From Chitinophagaceae bacterium IBVUCB2 (GTDB taxonomy: Bacteria > Bacteroidota > Bacteroidia > Chitinophagales > Chitinophagaceae), in assembly GCA_002127295.1 (NCBI GenBank), contig NFUV01000001.1, forward strand, positions 1 to 64,000: 64,000 bases of DNA, given 5' to 3'. Position 1 is the stretch's first letter, and every line of letters begins with the position of its first letter. Of the stretch, positions 54,147-62,903 are shown piece by piece. The position numbers were made by a program, and so were the translations under genes. Under the pieces are notes generated by a model. It did no database searches, was not told where the DNA came from, and worked only from the letters and a program-made list of their open reading frames with translations.

Positions 54147-55358
54147 ATGAACAGCTATATTCTCCTTCGTGATAATAAGGAAACGGGTCCTTTTAGCCTA
54201 GATGCTCTGCAGCAAACCGGGCTTAAACCAACTGACCTCATATGGATAGAATGCCAGAGCATGAACTGGCGTCATCCCCATGAAATAAACGAATTAAAAG
54301 GATTGGTAGCTGATGATAGTACTTCAGCGCCTGTTGAAATTAAGGAGCAAATAACCATTGTCGATGAATCCAAAACCAGAGAAGTCACTCTTGATCCGAT
54401 AGTTGAAAAAAAGCTGGTCTTTGTGGAGCTACCTAAGGAAAACAAACCTGTAAATGAAAAAAAGAAAACGGTCTTCCCTGATCCCGATATAGCAGACATC
54501 CAAAAATATAGCGGTATTGCTGATTTTGAGAAACCTAAAAATGAAATTAGTACTGCTGAAACCAGTATAAAATATTCCCGGCCATTAGATGAAATAAAAG
54601 AGATGTATGTAAAGAGCCTGGAACAAAAGGGCCGGTCGAAAAAAAATATTTCTTTTGACTTACCTAAAAAATACCGGCAGCCGGTAATTTATGTAGCCCT
54701 GGTATTGGCAGGTGTAGTGGTTACTCTTTTTTTTAAGAATTCAGGAAATAAGAAAGATGCTGTTTCTTCACAAAGTATTCAGCAACCAATAACTCCCCCA
54801 ATAAGTGAACAAATTCAAGAAGAACAAGCAACAACTACCGAAATAATTCCGGTAAAAACGGAAGAACAAATTTTTCCCACTGAGGATGCTCAATTAATTC
54901 TTGACGGAGAAAAAACGAAAGAGGTGCCCGTAAAAAAAAGCCTACCCAGGCAGCAAGATGAAAGTTTACCAGTATCAGCAGCCATAGATAAAACTGAAAA
55001 AAATAATCCATCAGCTACTGTTATTACATCCACTAAACCTGCATCTGCTGAAAACGTATCTTCCAAACTAACCTTGCATGCTAATGAATATGTCGTTGGA
55101 TCTTTTGGAGGAATCCGTAACCTGGAAATGACATTACAGAATAATTCCAATTATTTATTGGATAAAGTAACAGTAACGGTAGAATACCTGAACCCTGAAG
55201 GAATTATTTTAAAAACGGAGAACATTTATTTTCAATCTGTACATGCCGGTGAAAAGGAAACACTTGCTGTAAAAAAAAGCAAACGGGGTGTAAAAATTAC
55301 CTATAAGATTACAAAAATAGAATCGAAAGATATAAGCAGCAGTACCGCAGCCTTGTAA
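54147..55358 (+). CDS. GYF_2-domain membrane protein, 403 aa
   Basis: The N terminus (MNSYILLRDNKETGPFSL, then TDLIWIECQSMNWRHP, about 1-50) is a GYF_2 domain, a small proline-rich-peptide binder. After a charged linker there is one transmembrane helix at about 180-198 (IYVALVLAGVVVTLFF), then a Thr/Glu/Lys-rich linker and a C-terminal ~90-residue beta domain homologous to that of the lipoprotein at 48832-49383. The GYF_2 end should be cytoplasmic and the beta domain periplasmic. Frame starts at 54018 and 54123 are also possible. Function unknown. Confidence 0.75.
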   Translation: MNSYILLRDNKETGPFSLDALQQTGLKPTDLIWIECQSMNWRHPHEINELKGLVADDSTSAPVEIKEQITIVDESKTREVTLDPIVEKKLVFVELPKENKPVNEKKKTVFPDPDIADIQKYSGIADFEKPKNEISTAETSIKYSRPLDEIKEMYVKSLEQKGRSKKNISFDLPKKYRQPVIYVALVLAGVVVTLFFKNSGNKKDAVSSQSIQQPITPPISEQIQEEQATTTEIIPVKTEEQIFPTEDAQLILDGEKTKEVPVKKSLPRQQDESLPVSAAIDKTEKNNPSATVITSTKPASAENVSSKLTLHANEYVVGSFGGIRNLEMTLQNNSNYLLDKVTVTVEYLNPEGIILKTENIYFQSVHAGEKETLAVKKSKRGVKITYKITKIESKDISSSTAAL

Positions 55359-55486
55359 TATTATTATTCTACTTCTCTCTAAAAAATAGTGCTTACGCTG
55401 TTTTCGGCTAAGTATTTACACCCGTATTTTTTCCGGTTTTATTGATTTTTTCGTACTAATTTCCCTGCTTCCTAGATTAGTTTTAT

Positions 55487-56992
55487 ATGAAGACGATACT
55501 TTTATTTGGTGCAGGAAAATCGGCTACTGTTTTGATTGATTATTTATTGGATAACGCAGTTATTGAAAACTGGAAAGTGACAGTAGTTGATGCGAATCTT
55601 GAATTGGCACAATCTAAAACGGCTCATTCGCAAAGAGCAACAGCCGTTTCTTTTGATATTATGGATGTTTCTGAAAGAGGGAAATATATCCGGCAGGCCG
55701 ATATAGTTATTTCGCTGTTACCACCTTCATTACATATTGAAGTGGCAAAAGATTGTGTAAAGTATCATAGGAATTTATTGACGGCATCGTATGTGGATGA
55801 TGATATTAAAAAATTGCAGGAAGATATTACCAGCAATAAACTTCTTTTTCTCTGCGAAATGGGCCTCGATCCTGGTATTGACCATATGAGTGCTATGAAG
55901 ATCATTAATGAAATACATCAGAAAAACGGAGTTATTACTTCTTTTAAATCGCATTGTGGTGGGTTGGTAGCTCCGGAGAGTGATGATAATCCCTGGCATT
56001 ATAAAATAAGTTGGAATCCCAGGAATATTATTATGGCTGGAAAAGCTGGTGCACATTACAAAGAAGATGGAGAGGAGAAAAAAATTACTTATAAAGAATT
56101 ATTTACCGGGGAGCATTTAGTGGAGATACCGGAAATTGGTTTGTTGAGCTGGTATGCTAACCGTGATTCTCTTAGTTATACTTCTCTTTACGGATTGGAA
56201 GAAACAAAAACATTTATTCGTACTACACTTCGTCATCCTGATTTTATGTATGGCTGGAAAAATATTATCGATCTGAAGCTTACAGAAGAATCGCCCCAGT
56301 ATAATACGGATGCAAAAACATTATACCAGGTATTTAAAGAGCACATGGACAGAAATGGTTTTGGTGAGTGGCTGGAAGAAAAATTGAATGAACGTTTTGC
56401 TGAGACCAAAAGCATGATGGAAAACCTGATGAAACTAGTGGAAGCAGAACAAGAAGCGAAAGAAGATGGGGAAGATATTCCGGAGGCATTTATGTCGGCA
56501 GATGAGAATGGCAATATTCAAGAGATTGAAGTGGATGAGGTAAAAAATAAAGCGGCTGCTTTTGTTGCACAGAAAATGCATGAGGCAAATCTTACTTTGA
56601 AGCAGTTATTCTTTTTAGGACTTGATGACCAGGATACGTTGGTGAATAAAGGTATGTGCAGCCCCGCCGATATTTTACAATTTGCTGTGGAGAAAAAATT
56701 AAGCCTGAGGCCTTATGATAAAGATATGATTGTGATGCTACATGAGATTGAATACAAAATTGGTGAGCAGATATCGGAAATAAAAAGTTCATTGGTAGTA
56801 AAGGGGGAAAATAATTTACGGACTGCTATGGCTAAAACAGTTGGGTTGCCATTGGGCATTGCAGCTAAATTGATACTGAATGGTACGATTAAAATTACGG
56901 GGCTGCATATCCCTACAAGTAAAGAAATTTACGAACCGGTTTTAAATGAGCTTGAGCAGCAGGGGGTGAAGTTTGAAGAAAAATTATTTTAA
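55487..56992 (+). CDS. Saccharopine-dehydrogenase-like oxidoreductase
   Basis: A 501-aa protein with an N-terminal Rossmann motif (LLFGAGKSATVLIDYL, about 4-19), a SHCGGLVAPESDDNPW substrate-side motif and a C-terminal AKTVGLPLGIAAKLIL helix, as in saccharopine dehydrogenase/LOR-SDH-like enzymes. An acidic helical insertion of about 80 residues (roughly 285-370) interrupts the second domain. It may act in lysine catabolism (saccharopine to glutamate and aminoadipate semialdehyde), but no lysine genes are adjacent. It ends overlapping the sirtuin gene by four bases, on opposite strands. Confidence 0.85.
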   Translation: MKTILLFGAGKSATVLIDYLLDNAVIENWKVTVVDANLELAQSKTAHSQRATAVSFDIMDVSERGKYIRQADIVISLLPPSLHIEVAKDCVKYHRNLLTASYVDDDIKKLQEDITSNKLLFLCEMGLDPGIDHMSAMKIINEIHQKNGVITSFKSHCGGLVAPESDDNPWHYKISWNPRNIIMAGKAGAHYKEDGEEKKITYKELFTGEHLVEIPEIGLLSWYANRDSLSYTSLYGLEETKTFIRTTLRHPDFMYGWKNIIDLKLTEESPQYNTDAKTLYQVFKEHMDRNGFGEWLEEKLNERFAETKSMMENLMKLVEAEQEAKEDGEDIPEAFMSADENGNIQEIEVDEVKNKAAAFVAQKMHEANLTLKQLFFLGLDDQDTLVNKGMCSPADILQFAVEKKLSLRPYDKDMIVMLHEIEYKIGEQISEIKSSLVVKGENNLRTAMAKTVGLPLGIAAKLILNGTIKITGLHIPTSKEIYEPVLNELEQQGVKFEEKLF

Positions 56993-57675
56993 CGAAGTAG
57001 AATTTTCCTTAACTCTCCTATTCCCTCTGTTGCTGTTTTTTCAATCACTAATAAGTTTTGCATGGGTGCTGTGTAAGGAATCTTTTTATCAATGATATAT
57101 TTCGGTGTTTCCAACGCAACATAATTAACCAAACTGGCCGCAGGATATACTGCCAGTGAAGTTCCTACTACAACAAAAATATCAGCAGCATACACAATAG
57201 GAACAGCTTCTTCCATTTTTGGAACTGGTTCTTCAAACCAAACAATGTGCGGACGGAGTTGTGTACCATCTTCAGCAAAATCTCCCAACTTAATATCTCC
57301 TCTTATTTCTGAGATCAACGATTCATCTCCTACACTTCGCATTTTAAATATTTCTCCATGCAGGTGAACTACATTTGTGGAGCCAGCTCTTTCATGTAAA
57401 TCGTCAATGTTTTGGGTAATGATGGTTACATCAAAATCCTTTTCCAGTTCTGCGAGGCCAATATGTGCTGCGTTAGGCTTTGCATCAGCTATATTTTGTC
57501 TTCTTTCATTATAAAAGCTAAGTACAAGTTGAGGATTTTTTCTCCATGCTCCCGGGGTAGCTACATCGGTTACATTATATCCTTCCCACAGTCCATCACT
57601 ATCTCTAAATGTTCTTAAACCGCTTTCCGCACTTATACCTGCTCCACTCAATACAACCAGTTTTTGTTTAGCCAT
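56989..57675 (-). CDS. NAD-dependent sirtuin deacylase lacking zinc cysteines
   Basis: A 228-aa SIR2 enzyme (from MAKQKLVVLSGAGISAES; the frame to 57747 adds 24 unlikely residues). It has GAGISAESGLRTFRD, TQNIDDLHERAG (87-98), catalytic H106 in VVHLHGE, and GTSLAVYPA. The Y55-N-E-R58 pair matches the Y-x-x-R that marks sirtuins able to remove succinyl/malonyl groups. Where most sirtuins have two Cys pairs binding zinc (after HGE), this one has KMRSVGDES, and the protein contains no Cys at all. It is probably a cytoplasmic protein deacylase. Confidence 0.9.
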   Translation of the reverse strand: MAKQKLVVLSGAGISAESGLRTFRDSDGLWEGYNVTDVATPGAWRKNPQLVLSFYNERRQNIADAKPNAAHIGLAELEKDFDVTIITQNIDDLHERAGSTNVVHLHGEIFKMRSVGDESLISEIRGDIKLGDFAEDGTQLRPHIVWFEEPVPKMEEAVPIVYAADIFVVVGTSLAVYPAASLVNYVALETPKYIIDKKIPYTAPMQNLLVIEKTATEGIGELRKILLR

Positions 57676-57760
57676 TCTCAAATTTAAAATATTGTTAGCA
57701 AAAAAATCGGGAAGTAAATAAATCATATTATTACTTCCCGATTCCATCTCAACGGAAAAA

Positions 57761-58159
57761 TTATTTCGCTTTGATAAACAAAGTCGTAGTACTGTCTTTA
57801 GATTGTATCTGTAAACTGTCTTTAGTTAGTATTACAATTGAGTAGATTTTGCCAATTGTATCAGCGGCATTTTCTTTCCATATTAATTCATTAGACCTGC
57901 TCCATTCATAATAAGAACTGTCTGTAATTGCAGAATCATTCAGTGAATGAATAATAGTTCCTGCTTGCTGAAATTCGTAATGGTAAATTGGTTGTGCAGA
58001 ATCTTTTGCAGATTGTTCTGCTACTGCTTTCCATCTACCAATAATTAATTCTTTACTAAGAGAATGCTGGAGGGGTTTGTTGCAAGTTCTTTGATTGAAA
58101 TAATAAAAAGCTCCTGCTCCGGCCGCTACGACGAGCAGCCCGATGATAATTTTTTTCAT
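57761..58159 (-). CDS. Lipocalin-like exported protein, 132 aa
   Basis: An N-terminal membrane/signal segment (KKIIIGLLVVAAGAGAFYYF) followed by a small beta domain, opening IIGRWKAVAEQS and continuing YHYEFQQAGTIIHSL, the pattern of lipocalin-like domains in Bacteroidota. Ligand unknown. It lies 86 bp upstream of the sirtuin gene on the same strand and may be cotranscribed with it. Confidence 0.65.
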   Translation of the reverse strand: MKKIIIGLLVVAAGAGAFYYFNQRTCNKPLQHSLSKELIIGRWKAVAEQSAKDSAQPIYHYEFQQAGTIIHSLNDSAITDSSYYEWSRSNELIWKENAADTIGKIYSIVILTKDSLQIQSKDSTTTLFIKAK

Positions 58160-58291
58160 GGCTATACTTTTTTAATTGAAAAATGTGAGAATCAGATGTT
58201 GATACCACCAATCCTAAAAAAGTAACCCACCGAAATTGTTAAAGGAAATATTGAACAAAAATATAGTGGCCAATGAGCAGAGGCTATAGAC

Positions 58292-58702
58292 TCATTTCTC
58301 TCCTGATAACTCCATCACCACACTCCATTCTTCATCCGTAACAGGCTGCACAGACAAACGACCTAATCTTACCAGGGCCATATTGGCAAGACGTTTATCT
58401 TTTTTAATTGTTTCTAAAGTAACGGGAGTTTTAATTTTTTGTACCGGTTTTAAATCAACCGCCACCCAGCGTTCGTCGCTAGTAGTGGGATCTTGATAAG
58501 CTTCTTTTATAACTTTGGCTATACCAACAATATTGGTTCCTTCATTACTGTGATAGAATAATACTTCATCCCCTTTTTTCATGGCACGGAGATGAAGCCG
58601 GGCTGCATAATTTCTTACACCGCTCCAGCAGGTTTGCTTTTCTTTTACAAAGTCATCCCAACTATAGGTAGTAGGTTCTGATTTTGCAAGCCAGTATGCC
58701 AT
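58292..58702 (-). CDS. EVE-domain protein, 136 aa
   Basis: The EVE fold (thymocyte nuclear protein 1-like, PUA-like) is clear: AYWLAKSEPTTYSWDDF, W-S-G-V-R-N-Y-A-A-R-L-H-L-R-A-M-K-K-G-D, VLFYHSNEG, GIAKVIKEAYQDPT and the final LSVQPVTDEEW. EVE domains bind modified bases in DNA or RNA. Full family length. It stands alone in a housekeeping context, so no specific defence or RNA role can be inferred. Confidence 0.92.
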   Translation of the reverse strand: MAYWLAKSEPTTYSWDDFVKEKQTCWSGVRNYAARLHLRAMKKGDEVLFYHSNEGTNIVGIAKVIKEAYQDPTTSDERWVAVDLKPVQKIKTPVTLETIKKDKRLANMALVRLGRLSVQPVTDEEWSVVMELSGEK

Positions 58703-58863
58703 AAAAAATAGTTTACAGAATTAAATAATTAACAAGTTCAAATTTACAGGTTCATTATTTAAAAAATAATTTCTTCTTTAAAAATCCAAAACTATTTCGA
58801 TGGACGTATCTGTACTTGCTAAGTAATTATTTCATCTACAAATACTATTTAAAAAGAAAAATT

Positions 58864-59424
58864 ATGAAATCCCTAAAATCAATCGCATTGCTGCTTACTG
58901 CAGCTTTTGTATTTAATGCATCTTATGCGCAAATGGCAGAAAAAACAGTTGAAGTTGGCGGAGCAGCCATGTATCCTTCTAAAAATATAGTGGAGAATGC
59001 TGTTAACTCAAAAGACCATACAACATTAGTTGCCGCTGTAAAAGCTGCTGGTCTTGTTGAAACTTTAATGAGTGCGGGTCCTTTTACTGTGTTCGCACCC
59101 ACTAATGCTGCTTTCGGTATGTTACCAGCCGGTACGGTTGAAACATTAATAAAACCCGAGAATAAAGCAAAACTAACCAGCATATTAACTTACCATGTTG
59201 TACCTGGAAAAATAGATGCAGGTGTGCTAAAAGAAAAAATGAAAGAAGGTAAAGGCACGGCGGAATTAACAACTGTAGCTGGTGGCAAACTTTGGGTGAT
59301 GAAAAAAGATGGCAAGTTGTGGTTGAAGGATGAAAATGGCGGAATGGCGGAAATAACGATTAAAGATGTGTACCAGAGTAATGGTGTAATTCATGTAATC
59401 GACCATGTAGTGTTGCCAAAATAA
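58864..59424 (+). CDS. Exported fasciclin-domain protein, 186 aa
   Basis: ATG 58864 begins the signal peptide MKSLKSIALLLTAAFVFNAS; the frame to 58816 is not used. The mature part is one FAS1 domain: TTLVAAVKAAGLVETLMSA, the H1 motif GPFTVFAPTNAAFGMLP, and the H2 motif YQSNGVIHVIDHVVLP. FAS1 proteins are adhesion or surface proteins. Monocistronic with a very long terminator stem. Confidence 0.92.
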   Translation: MKSLKSIALLLTAAFVFNASYAQMAEKTVEVGGAAMYPSKNIVENAVNSKDHTTLVAAVKAAGLVETLMSAGPFTVFAPTNAAFGMLPAGTVETLIKPENKAKLTSILTYHVVPGKIDAGVLKEKMKEGKGTAELTTVAGGKLWVMKKDGKLWLKDENGGMAEITIKDVYQSNGVIHVIDHVVLPK

Positions 59425-59425
59425 A

Positions 59426-59480
59426 CCAGATTGCATAAAAAAACTCCCGCCTTAGACGGGAGTTTTTTTATGCAATCTGG
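59426..59480. terminator. Very long perfect terminator hairpin
   Basis: A 24-bp perfect stem (59426-59449 with 59457-59480) over a 7-base loop (CCTTAGA). It starts two bases past the fasciclin stop. The core ACTCCCG/CGGGAGT is a classical terminator, and A7/T7 runs make it bidirectional; the extra outer CCAGATTGCAT pairing is unusual. Confidence 0.9.
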
Positions 59481-59642
59481 AGATAAAATAATCTCGTAAA
59501 TGAGTTAAAATCCGTTAATAAAATCTAATACCCGTCCACAATAGCCTTGAAAATAGCCACATATTAAGGGGAAAATTTTACCGGTCTTCATAACAGTCAC
59601 GGTAAATATTTTAATTAATTACTATGGAAACTTGCTTTGTAA

Positions 59643-60362
59643 TTACCAACCACTCGCCAACACATCAGCCAAATGCATGGTTTGTAATTTGTATCCTTTG
59701 TGGTTTATATATCCTTGTAAATGCATTAAGCAGGAATGGTCGGTTGAAATAAGATATTCGGCACCCGTAGCTAATGCATTTTCTACTTTTTGCTCGCCCA
59801 TGGCCACAGAGATAGATTCAAATTTTACAGCGAATGTGCCACCAAAACCACAACAGGTTTCTACATCATTCATTTCTGTTATTTCCAATCCCTTTACATT
59901 CGATAGTAATTTTCGGGGCTCTTCTTTAATTTTACATTCTCTGAGAGCTGCGCAACTATCATGATAAGTGGCTTTACCTTTAAGGCTTGCCCCTACAGTA
60001 TCGATCTTTAAAACGTCAATCATAAATTCAGAGAACTCAAAAATACGTTTGCTCAAATCTTTTACTTCATTGTGCACAGATGAATTTTCGAATAATTTAG
60101 TGTAGTAATTGCGTACAAAGCCAGCACAACTTGCACTCGGAGTTACAATAATATCAGTACCGCTAAAATCTTTGATGAATTTTGTGCAAACGGATTTTGC
60201 TTCGTCCCAAAAACCTGCGTTAAATGCGGGCTGACCGCAACAGGTTTGCGCTGTATTATATGAAACGGTACAACCGCACTTCTCCAGCACTTTAATCATA
60301 TTAAAAGCTGTGTCAGGGTAAAGCTGGTCAACAAAACAAGGTATAAAAATCTGTACGTTCAA
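59643..60362 (-). CDS. lutA: LutA-type (Fe-S) oxidoreductase subunit
   Basis: A 239-aa protein with two CCG cysteine-rich motifs: CCGQPAFNAG (41-50) and CCGFGGTF (170-177), plus a YHDSCAALRE segment before the second, as in LutA, a subunit of the LutABC L-lactate oxidation complex, and in glycolate oxidase iron-sulfur subunits. These motifs bind iron-sulfur centres or, in related enzymes, the active-site cofactor. lutB and lutC are not in the window. It lies six bases after ribH, on the same strand. Confidence 0.85.
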   Translation of the reverse strand: MNVQIFIPCFVDQLYPDTAFNMIKVLEKCGCTVSYNTAQTCCGQPAFNAGFWDEAKSVCTKFIKDFSGTDIIVTPSASCAGFVRNYYTKLFENSSVHNEVKDLSKRIFEFSEFMIDVLKIDTVGASLKGKATYHDSCAALRECKIKEEPRKLLSNVKGLEITEMNDVETCCGFGGTFAVKFESISVAMGEQKVENALATGAEYLISTDHSCLMHLQGYINHKGYKLQTMHLADVLASGW

Positions 60363-60368
60363 AGTATA

Positions 60369-60866
60369 TTACTTCTTGAATGAATTTACCAATCCTATCA
60401 TCTTGATTGCAGTTATTGCTGCTTCTTCTCCTTTATGGCCATGCTTGCCCCCTATTCTTTCTTTAGCCTGCTGTTCGTTTTCTACTGTCAGCACTCCAAA
60501 GATAGTTGGTACCGGTAAGCTGAAATTTAATTGAACAACACCATCTGTTACAGCTTTACATACATAATCAAAATGTGGCGTATCCCCACGAACTACACAC
60601 CCCAATGCAATAAAAGCATCAGGCTTATTTTTTTTGCCTGCATTATCCCAATAGCTTTTAATAGCAAAGGGAATTTCTACTGCACCCGGCACCTCAATAA
60701 CAATAGTTTTTGCTATCTCATATTTTTCCAGCACAGCAATACAGCCCCGTTCTAATTGGTCAACAATAGCTGCATTCCATTCAGTTTTCACTAAAACAAC
60801 ACAGGCATCCTTTTTAAGAATGCCCGCATTAATATCAAAAAGGTTGCTGTTACTTACATCAGCCAT
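60369..60866 (-). CDS. ribH: 6,7-Dimethyl-8-ribityllumazine synthase
   Basis: Makes the direct precursor of riboflavin from 5-amino-6-ribitylaminouracil and 3,4-dihydroxy-2-butanone 4-phosphate. The 165-aa protein has the catalytic motif ALGCVVRGDTPHFDYVC (H98) and GVLTVENEQQAKERIGG with a C-terminal KGEEAAITAIKM, all typical. Its coding region sits between a TPR gene and the lutA-like gene with gaps of two and six bases, so the three form an operon. No FMN riboswitch is seen. Confidence 0.97.
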   Translation of the reverse strand: MADVSNSNLFDINAGILKKDACVVLVKTEWNAAIVDQLERGCIAVLEKYEIAKTIVIEVPGAVEIPFAIKSYWDNAGKKNKPDAFIALGCVVRGDTPHFDYVCKAVTDGVVQLNFSLPVPTIFGVLTVENEQQAKERIGGKHGHKGEEAAITAIKMIGLVNSFKK

Positions 60867-60868
60867 AA

Positions 60869-61558
60869 TTAGTTGGTTGTATAAACTCCCAGTTGCGCAA
60901 GGTAGTTATCAGCATCAGCTGCTTGCTGTGTTCTTGGAAATTTTTCTTTTACTTCTTTATATAAAGCGATTGCTTCTTTTGAATCTTTTATTACTCTATC
61001 AGCAAGATATGCTGCAGCAAAAAGGTATTCAGCAGAGTTTGTCTGATCTTCTTCAAAATGGCGGCCTGCTTTTTTGTAATAGCTCAATGCGTCGGAGTTT
61101 TCACCTAAATCAGCATGTGCATCGCCCAATAATTTGTAAGCCCTTGCTTGTACAGGCTTTGAATCGCCACTGAATTTCTTTAAATACTTAATTGCATTTT
61201 TATTATCATTTAGTTTGATGTAGCAACTGCCAGCATAAAAACTAGCAAGATTAGCAGCATCAGTACCACTGTACTTGTCAATTACTTTTAAGAAACCAAA
61301 GTTCTGGCCATCACCATTCAATGCTTTGTTGATAGAGTCCATTCTAAAGTATTCTTCTGCTTTGAACAATACATCAACGGCTTTTGTTTCTTTTGGTTTT
61401 TTAATAAAGTTCTGGTATCCATACCAGCCACCGATTAATACGATAACAGCTAAACTTATTATAGTTAGCTTTTTTCCGTGTTTGCCCCAGAAATCTTTTG
61501 CTTTCGCAATTACCATTTCGTCATTCATGGATTCATCCACTTTTTTCTTGTCTGCCAT
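60869..61558 (-). CDS. Membrane-anchored TPR protein (YfgM-like), 229 aa
   Basis: A soluble N-terminal segment of about 30 residues precedes one transmembrane helix (LTIISLAVIVLIGGWYGY, about 31-48), followed by TPR-like units (NKNAIKYLKKFSGDSKPVQ, NSDALSYYKKAGRHFEED, SKEAIALYKEVKEKFP). This is the layout of YfgM, an ancillary subunit of the SecYEG translocon/periplasmic chaperone network. It is first in the run with ribH and lutA. Function inferred by architecture only. Confidence 0.8.
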   Translation of the reverse strand: MADKKKVDESMNDEMVIAKAKDFWGKHGKKLTIISLAVIVLIGGWYGYQNFIKKPKETKAVDVLFKAEEYFRMDSINKALNGDGQNFGFLKVIDKYSGTDAANLASFYAGSCYIKLNDNKNAIKYLKKFSGDSKPVQARAYKLLGDAHADLGENSDALSYYKKAGRHFEEDQTNSAEYLFAAAYLADRVIKDSKEAIALYKEVKEKFPRTQQAADADNYLAQLGVYTTN

Positions 61559-61643
61559 GTTCTTGTTTTCTATTTAGAAATATTTATTGATAAATTTTTA
61601 TTCAAACAGTATTTTCCCAAAACTTCCATTCAGGAGCTTGGGA

Positions 61644-62639
61644 TTAATCAACAATAAAGGGATAATTTTTATCTACGTACACATCCTTCAACACTTCATC
61701 ATCATCCGGCCATGGACTTTCTTCAGCAAATTTTACTGATTCATCCACGATAGCATCTACTCTTTTGTTAATCGCATCGATATCTTCCTGTGTTGCAAAT
61801 TTGTTATCCATAATAGTTTGCAGAACCATTTGAATAGGATCTTTTGCTTTGTATTCGTCAACCTCCTCTTTTGTTCTGTATTTCTGTGGATCGCTTATGG
61901 AGTGCCCTTTGTAACGGTATGTTTTAATTTCCAGTAATGTTGGTCCGCCTTTTTCTCTTGCTCTTTTCACTGCACGGCCCACACCTTCATGTACAGCTTC
62001 AGCACTCATACCATCTATAACATCGGCTGGCATTTCATATGCGTCAGCCAGTTTATAAATATCTACTACGTTTGAAGTACGACTTACAGAAGTACCCATT
62101 GCATAGTTGTTGTTTTCACAAATAAAAATTACAGGTAACTTCCAAAGCATAGCCAGGTTAAATGTTTCATGCAACATACCTTGCCTTGAAGCACCATCGC
62201 CAAAATAACAAAGCACTACATTATCAGTACCCCGATATTGTTCTGCAAACGCAAGTCCTGCACCGGTACCAATTTGAGCACCAACAATTCCATGTCCGCC
62301 AAAAAATCCAACGTCCTTACCAAAGAAGTGCATGCTTCCACCCTTTCCTTTTGCACAACCCGTTGCTTTGCCATATAGTTCGGCCATACAACTGTTTACA
62401 GAAACACCTTTTGCAATAGCCAATCCGTGGTCACGGTAAGCAGTGATCATCATGTCTTCAGGACGGGTAGCTGTCATACATCCTGCTGCAATTGCTTCCT
62501 GCCCGATATAGGCATGAAAGAAACCACGGATCTTGCCGTCCATTTTATACTTCTCTTCGGCCATCAATTCAAACTGGCGGATAAGTTGCATTAACTCGTA
62601 CCAGTACAAATAAGTCTCTTTGGAAAATTTTGCAGCCAC
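61644..62639 (-). CDS. pdhA: Pyruvate dehydrogenase E1 alpha subunit
   Basis: The thiamine-diphosphate-dependent alpha chain of the alpha2beta2 pyruvate dehydrogenase E1. The TPP motif runs GDGASRQGMLHETF to CENNNYAMG (GDG...NN spacing), with IVGAQIGTGAGLAFA and the phosphorylation-loop-like YRYKGHSISDPQKYR. GTG start at 62639 (MAAKFSKETYLYWYEL). The 331-aa length is typical. The E1 beta and E2 genes are not adjacent. It is likely to be in its own unit upstream of the TPR/ribH/lutA run. Confidence 0.96.
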   Translation of the reverse strand: MAAKFSKETYLYWYELMQLIRQFELMAEEKYKMDGKIRGFFHAYIGQEAIAAGCMTATRPEDMMITAYRDHGLAIAKGVSVNSCMAELYGKATGCAKGKGGSMHFFGKDVGFFGGHGIVGAQIGTGAGLAFAEQYRGTDNVVLCYFGDGASRQGMLHETFNLAMLWKLPVIFICENNNYAMGTSVSRTSNVVDIYKLADAYEMPADVIDGMSAEAVHEGVGRAVKRAREKGGPTLLEIKTYRYKGHSISDPQKYRTKEEVDEYKAKDPIQMVLQTIMDNKFATQEDIDAINKRVDAIVDESVKFAEESPWPDDDEVLKDVYVDKNYPFIVD

Positions 62640-62736
62640 CGGCGTTGAAATTTAGGTCGCAAAAATAAGGGGAAAAAGGGAATTTTAAAGCAGTGATTTT
62701 GAGGGGATAATCAGGGTTCTGTTCCCTGAGCATCGA

Positions 62737-62774
62737 CAGTTGCGACGCTCCGTTCGGGGTTCTGTTCGCTACTC
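62737..62774. repeat. Dispersed repeat, copy 2
   Basis: A 38-bp copy of the repeat at 40049-40086 (32/38 identical), with GGGTTCTGTTC also repeated a third time just before it at 62714-62724. It lies in the 264-bp space between pdhA and recF. Confidence 0.7.
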
Positions 62775-62903
62775 GTCAAATACAGAGCTGAGAGTTACAG
62801 GGACTTAGGGATTTCCCCGTGGTTTTCTATAACGAAGCACTTCTCTGGGGCTCGCATCAAACCCTTGTAACTTGAATCAACCCCTTTATCTTGCAGCTAC
62901 TTA

